Source of the DNA: Marinifilaceae bacterium
GTDB taxonomy: Bacteria > Bacteroidota > Bacteroidia > Bacteroidales > Marinifilaceae
Assembly (NCBI GenBank): GCA_025210485.1
Contig: JAOARN010000129.1
Span: 1 to 63,407, forward strand
DNA length: 63,407 bases
Direction: 5' to 3'
The notes beneath the pieces were generated by a model. The model ran no database searches and was not told where the DNA came from. It was given only the letters and a program-made list of their open reading frames with translations. Positions 28,001-38,521 of the stretch are shown piece by piece (the stretch's first letter is position 1; each line of letters starts with the position of its first letter). Both the position numbers and the translations under genes were made by a program.

Positions 28001-31000
28001 TGGACTAGTAAACTCAGCTGCAAGTTTTCATGTTAATAAATCTAGCCCTAATTTACCAAATGGACTTTATCCTGAACTTGAGGGGTATTTTACTGAAATC
28101 CCACCTGAAAAAGAATATTATTTAAGTTGGGATAATTTAAATTACAGAAGAAACTATGCTGACAATAATGATCTTTCCAATATAAAGATAACACTTTCAA
28201 ATGATGGTTTAGGTGTATTAAAAAACACCAACACAAATACAACAATAATAAATCCTACTGAAGTAGCAGTTTCTGATTTTGAAAATAATTATATTGAATA
28301 CACCCCTTTTAACGATGAATTAGGCTCCATAGATATTGAAGTTAAAGATGGTTTTTATACTTCTACAGGCAAAATAACATTACCTGTAAATAGTTCATTC
28401 TTACCATTTGTTAATTTTACCCTAGATGGTGATATATATCATGACGAAGGCGATTATGGAGATGAAACCATATATAAACTGTCTATAAATTTATCCAAGG
28501 AACATTCAAAGGAAATAACCGTTAGTTTTAAACTTGAATTTAAAGAAAATTCCACAGTTTGGAGTAAGGATTTTAGCCATGGTGATAATTTTCTACGTGC
28601 TATATCAAAACCAGAATTGGGCTACGATATTTTTACAAGTAAAATCCCCCCATTAACAAAATCGGTCACTATAGATATTATATTTATAGGTGACAAAGAA
28701 AAAGAAAATAACGAAACCTTTAAAATAAAAATTGAAAATGTTGAAGATATCGATGGAGAAAAAATCCCCTTTATGACGGGAGAATCAAAGATAACAGTTA
28801 TAGATGATGATTACTTACCGGAAGTAATTGGAGACAAGGCTGTTTATGTTCACAGATATCAAAATGCAGATGATATAATATATACTTTCAACTATACGGA
28901 CAAAGATGAAGATCCTTCAAACTTAAATGACGATTGGAGTATCGAATCAGATCTAGGAAATTTCTTCGATATTAATAAAAAAGGAGAATTAAGCTTAAAG
29001 GCTAGTAACATAGGCAATTTTAACAAATCTCTTGATGGTGAAGTAAAAGTTTCAATCCGTGATAAGGACAACAATCTTAGTGAGATATATAAGCTTTTCT
29101 TTAACTTCAAAGAACCATATACTATAAAGCAAGAAACCGTAGACATTTCAGATAATACAAATAATAATCAAGTTATAGAGGAATTGATTGTTCTTAATGA
29201 TAAAAACCAAGAATTATATGGAGGGAAATGGGAAATACTGACTGGGCTAAATGCAGATAAATTTGACATAGACCCTACAACTGGAGTTATTAGTACTACA
29301 AACGACGCAAATATACAAAACAACACAGAATACAAAATATCGGTTAGATACACTGATGGGGACAATGGTGCAGGACCAAAAGAAATCACCTTTTCTACTC
29401 TCAACAGTAATAATGTGCCTATAATATCCCAAAATCAAACAGGAGAAATTGCAGATAACTACATTCCTAACAGAAGAATTATCTATGTAAAACTTGACAA
29501 CTTCGATTCAAATGAAACTTATTCGTGGAGTATTTCTAACATAAATACTAGTCCTTTAACAAGTTATTTTAACATCGATAACTTTGGTGGAATATTCTTA
29601 AACAAAGCAATACCTGTGGAATACCAAAATACAGGTGTTGAAATTTATGTAGAATGCAGTAGCAGTGCATATAACTCTGCTCCCGAAAAAATATATATCG
29701 ATATTATAGAACGATTTGAAATCAATACTAATAAAATTTCGATATCAAAATATATAGAATCAAATAAACATATTGGGGATATCCTTGTTAATACAATTGA
29801 TGCTAATAGCAGTTTTGATATTATTTCAAGTACATTAAATAAAAACATATTCTCTATATCTGATAATGGAAGTTTGCTAATAAATGATAATACAGATATA
29901 GTAAATAATGCTGGATCTATATTCTCTGAATATATAAATGTCCAATATGGAAATGACGTAAACAAATCTGAAATCAAAACTATAGAGATTTCTATATCCG
30001 ATAAGATACCATATATCTATAAAGGTCAAAATTTTGTTGTTTGTGAAAGTGTTCAAAATGTCGAACTAGGTGAGATAATAGTTGACTACGATACAAATTT
30101 TAATAATTCATGGACAGTTATATCCTATAGAATTAATGATGGTGATATATCTGACAGTAAATTTGAAGTTAACAATAATAAGTTAAGAATTAATTCTCCC
30201 ATAACTTATAATGCTTCAGGATCACTATACTCCATTAAATTAAAAGTTGAAAATAATGGCATTGAATCTAATCCTGAGATAGTACAATTACATATTATTG
30301 AAACATTAGATTTATCAACTAATAGTATCGATATACCTCTTGGTCTATCTGAAGATGATACCATAATAGAATTAACAGCTGATATGCCTGATGGTAGTAA
30401 AGTAGAAGATCTAGATTGGCAAATTGATCCATCAAGCAACCATAAAGATTTATTTGAAATATCTAATGATGGAGAGGTAAAATTAAAATCAGGAGCTACA
30501 TTAGATTCAGACCAAGACTATACCATTAAAATAATTGGTTCAAAAAACAATTTTACAACAGGCTCAAAAGAATTTACTATTTCAACAGATTCTGGTACAG
30601 AAATTCCTTTAATTTCAGAAATTCCTAATAATTTAATTAAAATAGGTGAAAAACTAATCTTTAATGCTGTAGGTCATTTCGGAGATGGATTTTACACTTT
30701 TGATGCAAGTAATCTAGGAAGTTCATTCAAATGGGAATTATTAGAAACAAAAAATAAAAATGGAGATATAATTGATCCTAATAATAACTTTTTTGAACTC
30801 GCACTATCTGGTGAATTATTTTTAAACAAACCAATAGATTATGATATCAATAATGATATATTTAATTTAAAAGTTCAAGTTAGTACTGTAAAAACGGATA
30901 TCATAAAATCAATTCCTAAAATCATATCAGTACAAATAATTGAACAACCTATCATTACAGATGTAAATATTGAAATCCCTCAGGAATTATATACTGATGC

Positions 31001-34000
31001 CATAGAAATTAATCCATCCAATCCTTTAATATTAACTAAACTTGCTGCAGAATATGACGACCCAAAGGTAAAATTCAATAGCACCAATTGGTTAATAGTA
31101 AATTATAATGGGAATGATGAATTCTTTAAACTTGAAGAAGAAACAGGAAATTTATTTTTAATAAAAGAACTTGGTTTCAATACAATGGCCATAAGAAGTA
31201 TCGACATAGTAACTTTCAATAAACTTCATAAATCTTTTGTTAAAACTATAGATATAAAAACAAATGAAGCTTCCATCCCCTATATAAATCCTAATCAAAC
31301 TTATCGGGTAAAAGAAAAGATATCTACTGTTCAAAATTTAGGAGAAATTCTAGGTAATAATTTAACTAATCCTATATTTGAGATAGTAGGATATACTGTT
31401 CCTCAAAATATAGAAGATTCAAAAAAACCATTTATAATTGATAATACATCTAGGATTCTTGAATCTAATTTACCAATAGATAAATCAGAATTTTCAAATT
31501 TTGAAATATTCGTACAGGTTTCAGATAATGGCAAATCATCACCTATAGAAAAATTAAAAATAAATGTTATTCCGTCACCATACATTATTAATACAAATGT
31601 TAGTATTACTGAAGGTTTAAGTGGTGATGTATATATTGAAAAATTAATTGCCGAATTTAATGATAAGTCTATATTTGATGGTGTTTGGTCAAAAGAAATA
31701 GGAGGTCAAGGTGAATCTAATTTTGATATCAGCTCGCAAGGTTTCCTATTAATAAAAGATGCAACAAATGTTCCTAATGGGACATACAAGATAAATGTCA
31801 AATGTATCAACGATAATCCTAACGATAATATTCCCGACTCGTATACAGAAATAACAGAGATAACAATATCGAAACAAAATAGTTTTGACATACCTATTAT
31901 TGAAGAACAAACATTGAATATTGAGGTGGGTGAAAACTTCGTCCCTTTTGTGCCAATTACAAAACTTGAATTAGAAAATGAGAACAATGCAAATACCTAT
32001 AATTGGGAAATTACGGATTTACTAAATTCTGAAATATTAGATAAATTAAGCATTGATAACCAAGGTCAAATAAACATTTTGGAACCTATTTCTATAAGCG
32101 ATTTCAGCAATAATATAACAATATATGCAAGAGTATCGGATATTACGTCTGGATTCAAATCTAATTTTACAGAAATAAATATAAAACTACTAACTCAACC
32201 AAGCATAAATGAAGAAACAATTTCTATTTCTACTCATAGTTTGAATGGGACAATTATTGAGCAATTATCTCTTAACGATAATAACGTTTATTCTATTCAA
32301 CCTAGTTGGACTTGGGTAGAAAAAAACACTAACGATATGTTAAACATAGATAAGGGCGGTGCCATTATTCTTATCGACAATACAAATATATCGACTCCAA
32401 ATCTAGAATCTTATTCCACTGTCATTAAAACACAAGCAATATCAAAATTTAACGTATCAGAAGTTAAAACAATAACTATAAATGCAGATTGGAATATTCC
32501 ATTCATAAATACAGGACAAATATTTTATGTTGGTGAATCTGTTTCGAATGTGACCATAGGAAGTATATCAGGTAAATTTCAAAATTCAACAGATTTAACT
32601 GGCTTAAAATGGAATTTGGTAGATTATATTTCAAATGAGGGAAATCCAATAATAACAAATTTATTCAATATTGATGCTCAAGGTAATATTATACTTAATC
32701 AAGAACTTATATTTAGTAATGAAGATTCATACTACAATTTAAATGTTCAATTAACAGATAATACAGACACATATACATCTAAAACAGAATCAATTAAAGT
32801 TCAGGTTGTTGAAAAACCAATAATATATACAGACAAAATAACCATACTAAGATCGATAGACAATGGTACAGAGCTTGATATCCAACTTGATATTACCCCG
32901 CCATCAATTCCAAATGCATCGTCAATATTATGGACTTATCAAAAAAGTGCTAGCTCTACAGGTACAATATTTAATGTAACTAATGATGGTAAAATTATAG
33001 TTAATGATAATACAGAAATTAAAGATATAGCCAACTCAAGTTTTACAATTACTGTTTATGGAAAATCAGACAAATTTATTACTGATGATACAGATATTAT
33101 TATTAAAATTATAGATGATCAATATATTCCAGAAATAGATCCTAATCAAATATTTGAACTTGGAAATAATTATAAACCAACAGGTCCACTTGGAATACTA
33201 AGTGTTTCAAAACTTGCTACTAATTTTTATTATGAATTAATTTCCGCTGTCGATAATAATGGCAATGATTACAAATCATCATTTAACATTGATATATTCT
33301 CAGGTCAAATTACATTCAATCAATCTGTTGATATTTTAACTATATCAGATTTTACATTGGAAGCTGCTGTGACCAATATTATCGATGGTTTCGAATATAA
33401 ATCTGATGTAGGAACTTTCAAAATAGTTGTTTTTGAGAAACCTATAATACAAGAAACAGAAATAGAAATCCCTCAAGGTGAGTACATAGGAATGAACATA
33501 GGTAAACTCACTGCAAAGTATAAAACTCCAAAAGTCGATTTCATTGGAAATTGGAAACTTATAAGTAATTCGGACAAAATAAGTATTGAGGAAAAAACAG
33601 GAAATTTAATTTTATTGGGAACATTTGAATTGAAGGGAACTTTTAGCTTAGATTTTCAAACTAGTAATTCAGCACATCAATCTGAAATCAAAACAATTAA
33701 TTTTACTACTGAATCAGAAGATATACCTGTTATATTACCTGATCAAGTATTCGAAATAGCTGAAAAAGCATACTTAGAACTTGATCCAACAATTCCAACT
33801 ACAAATATTGAAATAGATGTAATACTAGGTACAAATATTAGTGATTGTACATGGGATATTCAACTATCCAGTATAAATGGTGAAACAACAGATCCTGCAC
33901 ACTACTTATCAATAAAGAACAACACAGATGGAAAACCTAGCTTATATCTAGATAAACAACTTGAAAGTCCTGATTATAAAGATATAATTGTAAATGTCAA

Positions 34001-37000
34001 AGCAACAAATAATATTACTAATAAAAGTTCAAATACTGTTGAAATTAAACTACATATCGCAGTAGTTCCAAAAATTCAAGATCAGATATTTTATGTCCCA
34101 GCATCTGAAAATTTAATTAATACTGTAATTGGATTAATCGAGTTTGATGATATAGATTCCAGTAGAGATGAATTAATATGGACTGTTACAGATGGAAATA
34201 CATCCGCCTTAGATGTGGATAAAACTTCTGGTAGATTACTAAATTACTCCAATGATTTCAGTATTACTCAAGAAATAAAGATATATGCAACAGATCAAAG
34301 TTCATTGAAAAGTAGTATAGCAACAATTAGTGTTATTGAAGACGTAAATACTGCTCCGTATTTCAAGGATAATTTCGAACTAATATCTGAAACAAATAAA
34401 ATTTCGGAGGAAGAAGTAACTACAATACAGGCATACATAAATGAAAACAAAGCAAACTTAACTGAATATGAAATTCTACCTGTTAATTATGGAGGAAAAC
34501 TCGATAATATTAGCATAAGCAATAACGGAACCATAACAATAAATGAGATGCTCGATTATGAAACAGTTCCATTTTATGAATTTTATTTTCAGGCTAAGAA
34601 TGAGTCAGATGATGTAAAATCCGTTTATCATCTATTCTCTATAAATTTAATAAATATTGAGGATGAAATTCCTATCGTTATTCCAACCACACTATACATT
34701 GAAGAGAAAGCTATAGGACTTCCAGTAAATCGTTCTAAAAATAATATTACCGCATATGATCCAGATGGATACGACATTAAAGCTATTTATATAGAAAAAG
34801 ACAACCCTTATTTTGGTAAATTCTATTTTGACAATAATGGTTATTTATACCCTCATGGAATAGATCTGGACAAAGAATCAATATCTTCATTTACATTGGA
34901 GGTATATGCAGAAGATGAATTTGGAAATTATTCAGAAACACAAACTATTAATGTTATGGTAGAGGACTTAAATGATAATCCTGCATATATTGTTGATAAT
35001 AATTATGAATTTAGCATATCTGAAAAATCTGAAAATAATGATGACGTCGGAGAAATAATTATTGCGGACGATGATAGTGAAATTAAATATGATAATATTA
35101 ATATTATCGATGGTAATGATTTAGGTGCATTTAAATTTGTTGGCAATAAAATTCAGGTAGCGAATAGATATCTTCTAAACTTTGAACGAAAAAATGAATT
35201 TGTTTTAAAAACAGCAGTTTTTTCAAATGGAGTAAATTCCAGTCCTGTAAATGTAAAAATAAATATTACTAAATATTCACAAGCTATTAAAAACCCTATT
35301 ATATATAAATCTCAGTCATTTCCTTTATCAGAAGCTGCAGAGATAGGACTTTTTGTTGGAAATGTTAGATTCGATACTGAATTAGGATTTACAGATTTCA
35401 ATATTATAAGTGGAAATGATCAAAATATATTTGAAGTTGATTTATTAGGTAACCTATATGTATTAGATAATACTCATTTTGACGCCATATATATTCCATC
35501 TTATACTCTAAACCTACAAGCTGATTGTGGAAATGGAAATAAAAGTAGTCGTACTGAAGTTATCATTAATATGGAAGAACATATTATGGACGAAATTATT
35601 CTTCAAATAACACCGAGTACAGTATTTTTAGACGAAGCTAATGGATCCGAAACAAATAAAAATAAAATCATAGCAAAATTAAAATTATTGCAAGGTAAAT
35701 ATAGAAAAATCACACAAAGTGATTACCTTGATAAGTTTGCTATTGATGTTGATGGTAATATCAAATGCCTTCAAGATTTAGATGCTGAGACACAAAATAT
35801 TTATCATCTTACTTACTCTGCTAGTTATGGATCAAACTATTCAAAACCTACACCTTTAACTGTTTATGTTAATAACGTGGATGATAATGACCCTATTCTT
35901 CCTGATTTAGGCAGAATATATATATCTGGAGATACAACTATTTTCCTACCTGTCATTATTCCTGATATGGATGAAAGCAAATACATTTTGGAATTAGAAT
36001 CTATTTATCCAAATATTAGCCTAAACACTGAAGAAAAGATAGATGGGACTGTAGAATCAAGTCTTACTATTGACAATGCATTTACTGGTAACACGACAGT
36101 TAGATATTCTATTAAAAAAGAAGGAGGAAATAAAATATTCCAAGACCTTGAAATATACAAAAGAGTACCTCCTACTGACCCTGAATACAATATAGAAGAT
36201 GCCGTAATATTTGTTTCAGAGTATTTAAATTCGACAGACCCATTTGCCAAACTAGATATTCCTAGTGGGATTGATATTGATTTAATAATAACAAAAGGGA
36301 ACTATAATAATATCCTAAATCTTAATAAAAATGGTGATTTTTCATTAACAAGTAAGGGGCTTCAATTATACAAAACAGGCGATGTTTTTAAGGATAAGAT
36401 ATATCTTCAAGTAGCAGTAAAGAAAGCTGACAATACTATTGATAAATTCATTAATGTTACATTAGATTTCAATCTAAAATATCGTCCGAGCATTAATCCA
36501 AGTACGATTTATATACCAAGTAGTATCTCTAATAATGATTACATTGGTACTATATTTATAGATAAAACGGGTCTTGAATCTTATATTTATAAAATAGTGG
36601 GATTTGATGATACATATAATTGCATAAATATTGATAATAGTGAAATAAAAGACAAATATGAACTTACTATAAGTAACAATCTTAATCAGCTCATCACAAA
36701 TAAAAAAACTACATTAAACATAACTTTAAAAGAAGATGATCTAAATATTGAATTTAACTATATTATTAATATTGTAGTTTCAGAAAAAACACCTGTAATT
36801 GATGTTTATACTTTACATAACATTAATGAATCAAATACTGATATTACAACTAATATAAGTATCAATCTTATAAGTGGTGATGCAGATTTATGGGAAATAG
36901 AATCAGTAGATGAATCGGATCTTTCAAATAATGAAAAAGACATTTCCGATTTAGTTACCATTACCAGTTCTAGAAATGTAATGTTTAAGATTCCACCTGA

Positions 37001-38444
37001 CTTCGAAAATCCTTTATTTAGTAGTGTAAACAAATTCAAACTTACAGCAGTAAAATTGGAAACAGATGGTGCAAAAACTATTTACATAAGAAGTATTCCT
37101 AAAATAATCACTATTAATTTACGCCCTATTAATGATGAAGCTCCAGAAATTATAAGTAGTAAGGATATTGTCTTATCAGAAAATATTGAAACAGGCTTTT
37201 CGATAGATAATTTTATAGAGGCTTTTGATAAGGATATTGATATTGATACAAATATCAAATTCTCCATTATCCCATATTTAACAGAATTACCAGATGGAAA
37301 TATTGGTGTTGATTTAGCATCACGAATGTTTAATATAGCCGTTCAGAGATTTGGAGTAGCAAGACTTGAATTAACAAATAATTTCCTATTAGACAAGGAA
37401 TTATACTCTGATGGATACAAGCTAAATTTAAGAGTTGAAATCTCTGATGGTTCTATCAATTCTACCACGGATTTTCCTATACAAATAATAGATGTTGACG
37501 AATTCCCTCTAAGATATTCGATAATAGGTAATTCTACTGAATTTATATTTCCAGAATATTATGATATAAAAGAGGAAGAAAAAATAATAATTGAATTCAT
37601 TGATTTAGATTACACAAAACACTCTAAATATAGTTATATAATAGAGGAGTCAACATTAGATATTTCAGAGCTTTTTTATCTTAAAAAATATTCAGGAACT
37701 GAACTTACAGATGGGGATTATTATGTATTAGATATTCAACCTGATAAAGTAATCGATTTTAATAAAGAAATCTATGGAGATGAGTTTATGTTTAAATTAA
37801 GTTTTTCTTCAGATATATCTATTCTCAAAGGTGAATCAAAATGGATAAAAATAAAATTTAATGATACAGAAGATAAACCATTAAAGGCAATAATTGATAA
37901 TATAACAGAAGGTGATAAATTTTACTCATTCCAGGCTTTATATTTCGATGCGTCAAATTCTTTATCTGGAAGTTCTGGAAAGATTTCATCTTACAACTGG
38001 ATTTATCCAAATAATTTTACAGAAATTGATAATGGACAAGATGAAATAATCAAATTAATAGCACCAGCAGTAAATGAAACTACAAGTTTTGATATAAAGT
38101 TAAGAATTACTAATACATCAGGAAATAGCTCTGAAGACAGTTATAATATAACTATAGAAAAATTAGAAGAAGATGAAAATCAAGATCTTCCTGGTGATAT
38201 AAATATTGTACCTAATCCTACATATGAATCAAAGATTAGCTATAATATTATAGACGACACTACTGATCCTATTCTTATTATTGTTGCAACCCTAAACGGT
38301 ACAATTAAGTATCAAGGACTCACTAACGAAAAAAATGGAGTGATAAATCTAAACTTAGAAGAAGGTGTTTATCTACTTACATATTACAGCTCAAGTAATA
38401 ATTACAAACCTGTTACAAAAAAGATATACAGATATAATAAATAA
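25017..38444 (+). CDS. Giant exported cadherin-like repeat protein with T9SS-type C-terminus
   Basis: 4475 residues. Signal peptide about 1-23 (ending SSFSQ). Residues 24-830 form an unassigned beta-rich head; about 839-980 a lamin-tail-like domain (INELEKQVGNSFIELFN); about 1131-1266 a Calx-beta-like domain (HDEGDYGDETIYKLSINL, ENNETFKIKIENV, TVIDDD). Residues about 1268-3020 are nine tandem modules of about 200 residues (see the repeat entry), followed by classic cadherin-like repeats (VEDLNDNPAYI, YDPDGYDI) to about 4190, a PKD-like domain (about 4288-4381) and a C-terminal domain starting VPNPTYESKI, like T9SS type A sorting domains. Likely a surface adhesin exported through the T9SS. Asn, Ile, Asp and Ser dominate. 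One uninterrupted frame. Confidence 0.92.
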   Translation: MKNFYLLILICLLGFIPNSSFSQDVGTSLKYVFYKGNTRYQVIDFERSTQMNGFPNLGIYDSNLEHEVNQSSRFLFPSSTYNITHYCINYYDDTFYVIDESSGFIKGISRFNNSRETIIGSSSSPSIFDVIYLSNTANGSDGNTYEFCLNKMALNPIDNIAYLIGYCSTTQKYVLLINDFNTGTNVSATNQNITILNSTGNTTPPNLNLQEFYGIILNDNNLSLDFEKTGVCFDQINNIIYASVGGKIYTINNLFNKEIIGDILLDEYVEEVQSSINQIAIATYDKQIHKIYDLRIDYITPYNFTYYNNMNNTNLITNNTINCPELKKEYSIHDNFNSLAPYHVKLSEEFIDKVKLESSLNEGSNIDITLEYDNVYANNSINTNSTSHISLSSDNVSAINNNIDLLEEAYFTVKNICIFPEETSSYQPMIYAWENTNIIRNSIWNKDNLFSNIYPVYNSLSLDNNMAKYNTTFSDTLHKPYMAIVLGNDKTVNLDYYSEYLLTSHHHSNYNNTTAIATNRINYETNAITDNYATESQLRDIKSRFELQISNVSKDKSQLGVIVNSTNIFPGNEIVVPSGASGNYPITINLRNNIYNSILINSIRFANTEISVDSNPIEGGSNFTYSISFNDANGNDNIQFLEIEYTVIGMNNILPRPINFHERFNQTQLYIDYYIFKPLDLTYNRTAEILSKKLIKFPVTYLPVSNTESVVNNITQKTNNGFSVSFNVEATDYTINNRKCALYIRKYSDNFLDFFSKYYETPNISESRFVFPRNKPENHQTDNWHLCNIENLDSEKILSAGNLDPKTKYIAYIAELQEANGYFIICSKKRITFTTEDNDIKINELEKQVGNSFIELFNTTNIKSLNNLYLGYVDPSSLNSNNFFASSPIELGAMNFINNYLLIAKNDFNNPDIINYEINNNIADLFTNSEKIIILFTGNGNPGIINKSQIIDAVVYLDETSTSNNNYHYIGLNSDNFPEYEVEKGLSIQRKSDGYGLVNSAASFHVNKSSPNLPNGLYPELEGYFTEIPPEKEYYLSWDNLNYRRNYADNNDLSNIKITLSNDGLGVLKNTNTNTTIINPTEVAVSDFENNYIEYTPFNDELGSIDIEVKDGFYTSTGKITLPVNSSFLPFVNFTLDGDIYHDEGDYGDETIYKLSINLSKEHSKEITVSFKLEFKENSTVWSKDFSHGDNFLRAISKPELGYDIFTSKIPPLTKSVTIDIIFIGDKEKENNETFKIKIENVEDIDGEKIPFMTGESKITVIDDDYLPEVIGDKAVYVHRYQNADDIIYTFNYTDKDEDPSNLNDDWSIESDLGNFFDINKKGELSLKASNIGNFNKSLDGEVKVSIRDKDNNLSEIYKLFFNFKEPYTIKQETVDISDNTNNNQVIEELIVLNDKNQELYGGKWEILTGLNADKFDIDPTTGVISTTNDANIQNNTEYKISVRYTDGDNGAGPKEITFSTLNSNNVPIISQNQTGEIADNYIPNRRIIYVKLDNFDSNETYSWSISNINTSPLTSYFNIDNFGGIFLNKAIPVEYQNTGVEIYVECSSSAYNSAPEKIYIDIIERFEINTNKISISKYIESNKHIGDILVNTIDANSSFDIISSTLNKNIFSISDNGSLLINDNTDIVNNAGSIFSEYINVQYGNDVNKSEIKTIEISISDKIPYIYKGQNFVVCESVQNVELGEIIVDYDTNFNNSWTVISYRINDGDISDSKFEVNNNKLRINSPITYNASGSLYSIKLKVENNGIESNPEIVQLHIIETLDLSTNSIDIPLGLSEDDTIIELTADMPDGSKVEDLDWQIDPSSNHKDLFEISNDGEVKLKSGATLDSDQDYTIKIIGSKNNFTTGSKEFTISTDSGTEIPLISEIPNNLIKIGEKLIFNAVGHFGDGFYTFDASNLGSSFKWELLETKNKNGDIIDPNNNFFELALSGELFLNKPIDYDINNDIFNLKVQVSTVKTDIIKSIPKIISVQIIEQPIITDVNIEIPQELYTDAIEINPSNPLILTKLAAEYDDPKVKFNSTNWLIVNYNGNDEFFKLEEETGNLFLIKELGFNTMAIRSIDIVTFNKLHKSFVKTIDIKTNEASIPYINPNQTYRVKEKISTVQNLGEILGNNLTNPIFEIVGYTVPQNIEDSKKPFIIDNTSRILESNLPIDKSEFSNFEIFVQVSDNGKSSPIEKLKINVIPSPYIINTNVSITEGLSGDVYIEKLIAEFNDKSIFDGVWSKEIGGQGESNFDISSQGFLLIKDATNVPNGTYKINVKCINDNPNDNIPDSYTEITEITISKQNSFDIPIIEEQTLNIEVGENFVPFVPITKLELENENNANTYNWEITDLLNSEILDKLSIDNQGQINILEPISISDFSNNITIYARVSDITSGFKSNFTEINIKLLTQPSINEETISISTHSLNGTIIEQLSLNDNNVYSIQPSWTWVEKNTNDMLNIDKGGAIILIDNTNISTPNLESYSTVIKTQAISKFNVSEVKTITINADWNIPFINTGQIFYVGESVSNVTIGSISGKFQNSTDLTGLKWNLVDYISNEGNPIITNLFNIDAQGNIILNQELIFSNEDSYYNLNVQLTDNTDTYTSKTESIKVQVVEKPIIYTDKITILRSIDNGTELDIQLDITPPSIPNASSILWTYQKSASSTGTIFNVTNDGKIIVNDNTEIKDIANSSFTITVYGKSDKFITDDTDIIIKIIDDQYIPEIDPNQIFELGNNYKPTGPLGILSVSKLATNFYYELISAVDNNGNDYKSSFNIDIFSGQITFNQSVDILTISDFTLEAAVTNIIDGFEYKSDVGTFKIVVFEKPIIQETEIEIPQGEYIGMNIGKLTAKYKTPKVDFIGNWKLISNSDKISIEEKTGNLILLGTFELKGTFSLDFQTSNSAHQSEIKTINFTTESEDIPVILPDQVFEIAEKAYLELDPTIPTTNIEIDVILGTNISDCTWDIQLSSINGETTDPAHYLSIKNNTDGKPSLYLDKQLESPDYKDIIVNVKATNNITNKSSNTVEIKLHIAVVPKIQDQIFYVPASENLINTVIGLIEFDDIDSSRDELIWTVTDGNTSALDVDKTSGRLLNYSNDFSITQEIKIYATDQSSLKSSIATISVIEDVNTAPYFKDNFELISETNKISEEEVTTIQAYINENKANLTEYEILPVNYGGKLDNISISNNGTITINEMLDYETVPFYEFYFQAKNESDDVKSVYHLFSINLINIEDEIPIVIPTTLYIEEKAIGLPVNRSKNNITAYDPDGYDIKAIYIEKDNPYFGKFYFDNNGYLYPHGIDLDKESISSFTLEVYAEDEFGNYSETQTINVMVEDLNDNPAYIVDNNYEFSISEKSENNDDVGEIIIADDDSEIKYDNINIIDGNDLGAFKFVGNKIQVANRYLLNFERKNEFVLKTAVFSNGVNSSPVNVKINITKYSQAIKNPIIYKSQSFPLSEAAEIGLFVGNVRFDTELGFTDFNIISGNDQNIFEVDLLGNLYVLDNTHFDAIYIPSYTLNLQADCGNGNKSSRTEVIINMEEHIMDEIILQITPSTVFLDEANGSETNKNKIIAKLKLLQGKYRKITQSDYLDKFAIDVDGNIKCLQDLDAETQNIYHLTYSASYGSNYSKPTPLTVYVNNVDDNDPILPDLGRIYISGDTTIFLPVIIPDMDESKYILELESIYPNISLNTEEKIDGTVESSLTIDNAFTGNTTVRYSIKKEGGNKIFQDLEIYKRVPPTDPEYNIEDAVIFVSEYLNSTDPFAKLDIPSGIDIDLIITKGNYNNILNLNKNGDFSLTSKGLQLYKTGDVFKDKIYLQVAVKKADNTIDKFINVTLDFNLKYRPSINPSTIYIPSSISNNDYIGTIFIDKTGLESYIYKIVGFDDTYNCINIDNSEIKDKYELTISNNLNQLITNKKTTLNITLKEDDLNIEFNYIINIVVSEKTPVIDVYTLHNINESNTDITTNISINLISGDADLWEIESVDESDLSNNEKDISDLVTITSSRNVMFKIPPDFENPLFSSVNKFKLTAVKLETDGAKTIYIRSIPKIITINLRPINDEAPEIISSKDIVLSENIETGFSIDNFIEAFDKDIDIDTNIKFSIIPYLTELPDGNIGVDLASRMFNIAVQRFGVARLELTNNFLLDKELYSDGYKLNLRVEISDGSINSTTDFPIQIIDVDEFPLRYSIIGNSTEFIFPEYYDIKEEEKIIIEFIDLDYTKHSKYSYIIEESTLDISELFYLKKYSGTELTDGDYYVLDIQPDKVIDFNKEIYGDEFMFKLSFSSDISILKGESKWIKIKFNDTEDKPLKAIIDNITEGDKFYSFQALYFDASNSLSGSSGKISSYNWIYPNNFTEIDNGQDEIIKLIAPAVNETTSFDIKLRITNTSGNSSEDSYNITIEKLEEDENQDLPGDINIVPNPTYESKISYNIIDDTTDPILIIVATLNGTIKYQGLTNEKNGVINLNLEEGVYLLTYYSSSNNYKPVTKKIYRYNK
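28818..34068 (+). repeat. Nine tandem ~200-codon two-domain modules in the giant protein
   Basis: A conserved Pro in xIPxI-type starts falls at codons 28818, 29418, 30009, 30606, 31278, 31893, 32499, 33129, 33726 and 34068. Spacings are 200, 197, 199, 224, 205, 202, 210, 199 and 114 codons. Each module has an A half (IPxI..Q.F.V.E....W.I....F.ID..G.I.LN, ending in V.IIE.P) and a B half (about 90 residues, with I.I..G, W, IF.I...G.I.I.DNT and K.I.I). The last A half lacks a B half. Sequence identity between modules is low, so they are old duplications. Boundaries were read by eye. Confidence 0.8.
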
Positions 38445-38451
38445 AAAATTT

Positions 38452-38485
38452 AAAAGTCTCAACATAATTAAATGTTGAGACTTTT
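38452..38485 (+). terminator. Terminator between the two giant genes
   Basis: AAAAGTCTCAACAT (38452-38465) pairs perfectly with ATGTTGAGACTTTT (38472-38485), a 14-bp stem with a 6-base loop ending in TTTT. It begins 8 bases after the stop of the 4475-residue gene and 37 bases before the next start, so the second gene needs its own promoter or readthrough. Confidence 0.9.
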
Positions 38486-38521
38486 AGTTTTCTAACTCGT
38501 AATTTTTATTCATATACTGTT

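Noticed and set aside
28818-34068. Nucleotide-level tandem repeat or assembly artefact in the giant gene
   Set aside because: The modules are similar only as protein pattern; the DNA differs widely, so it is old duplication and not a collapsed or expanded assembly.
25017-38444. Possible frameshift or gene fusion in the 13.4-kb gene
   Set aside because: The frame is continuous, with a signal peptide at one end, a sorting domain at the other and compatible domains throughout.
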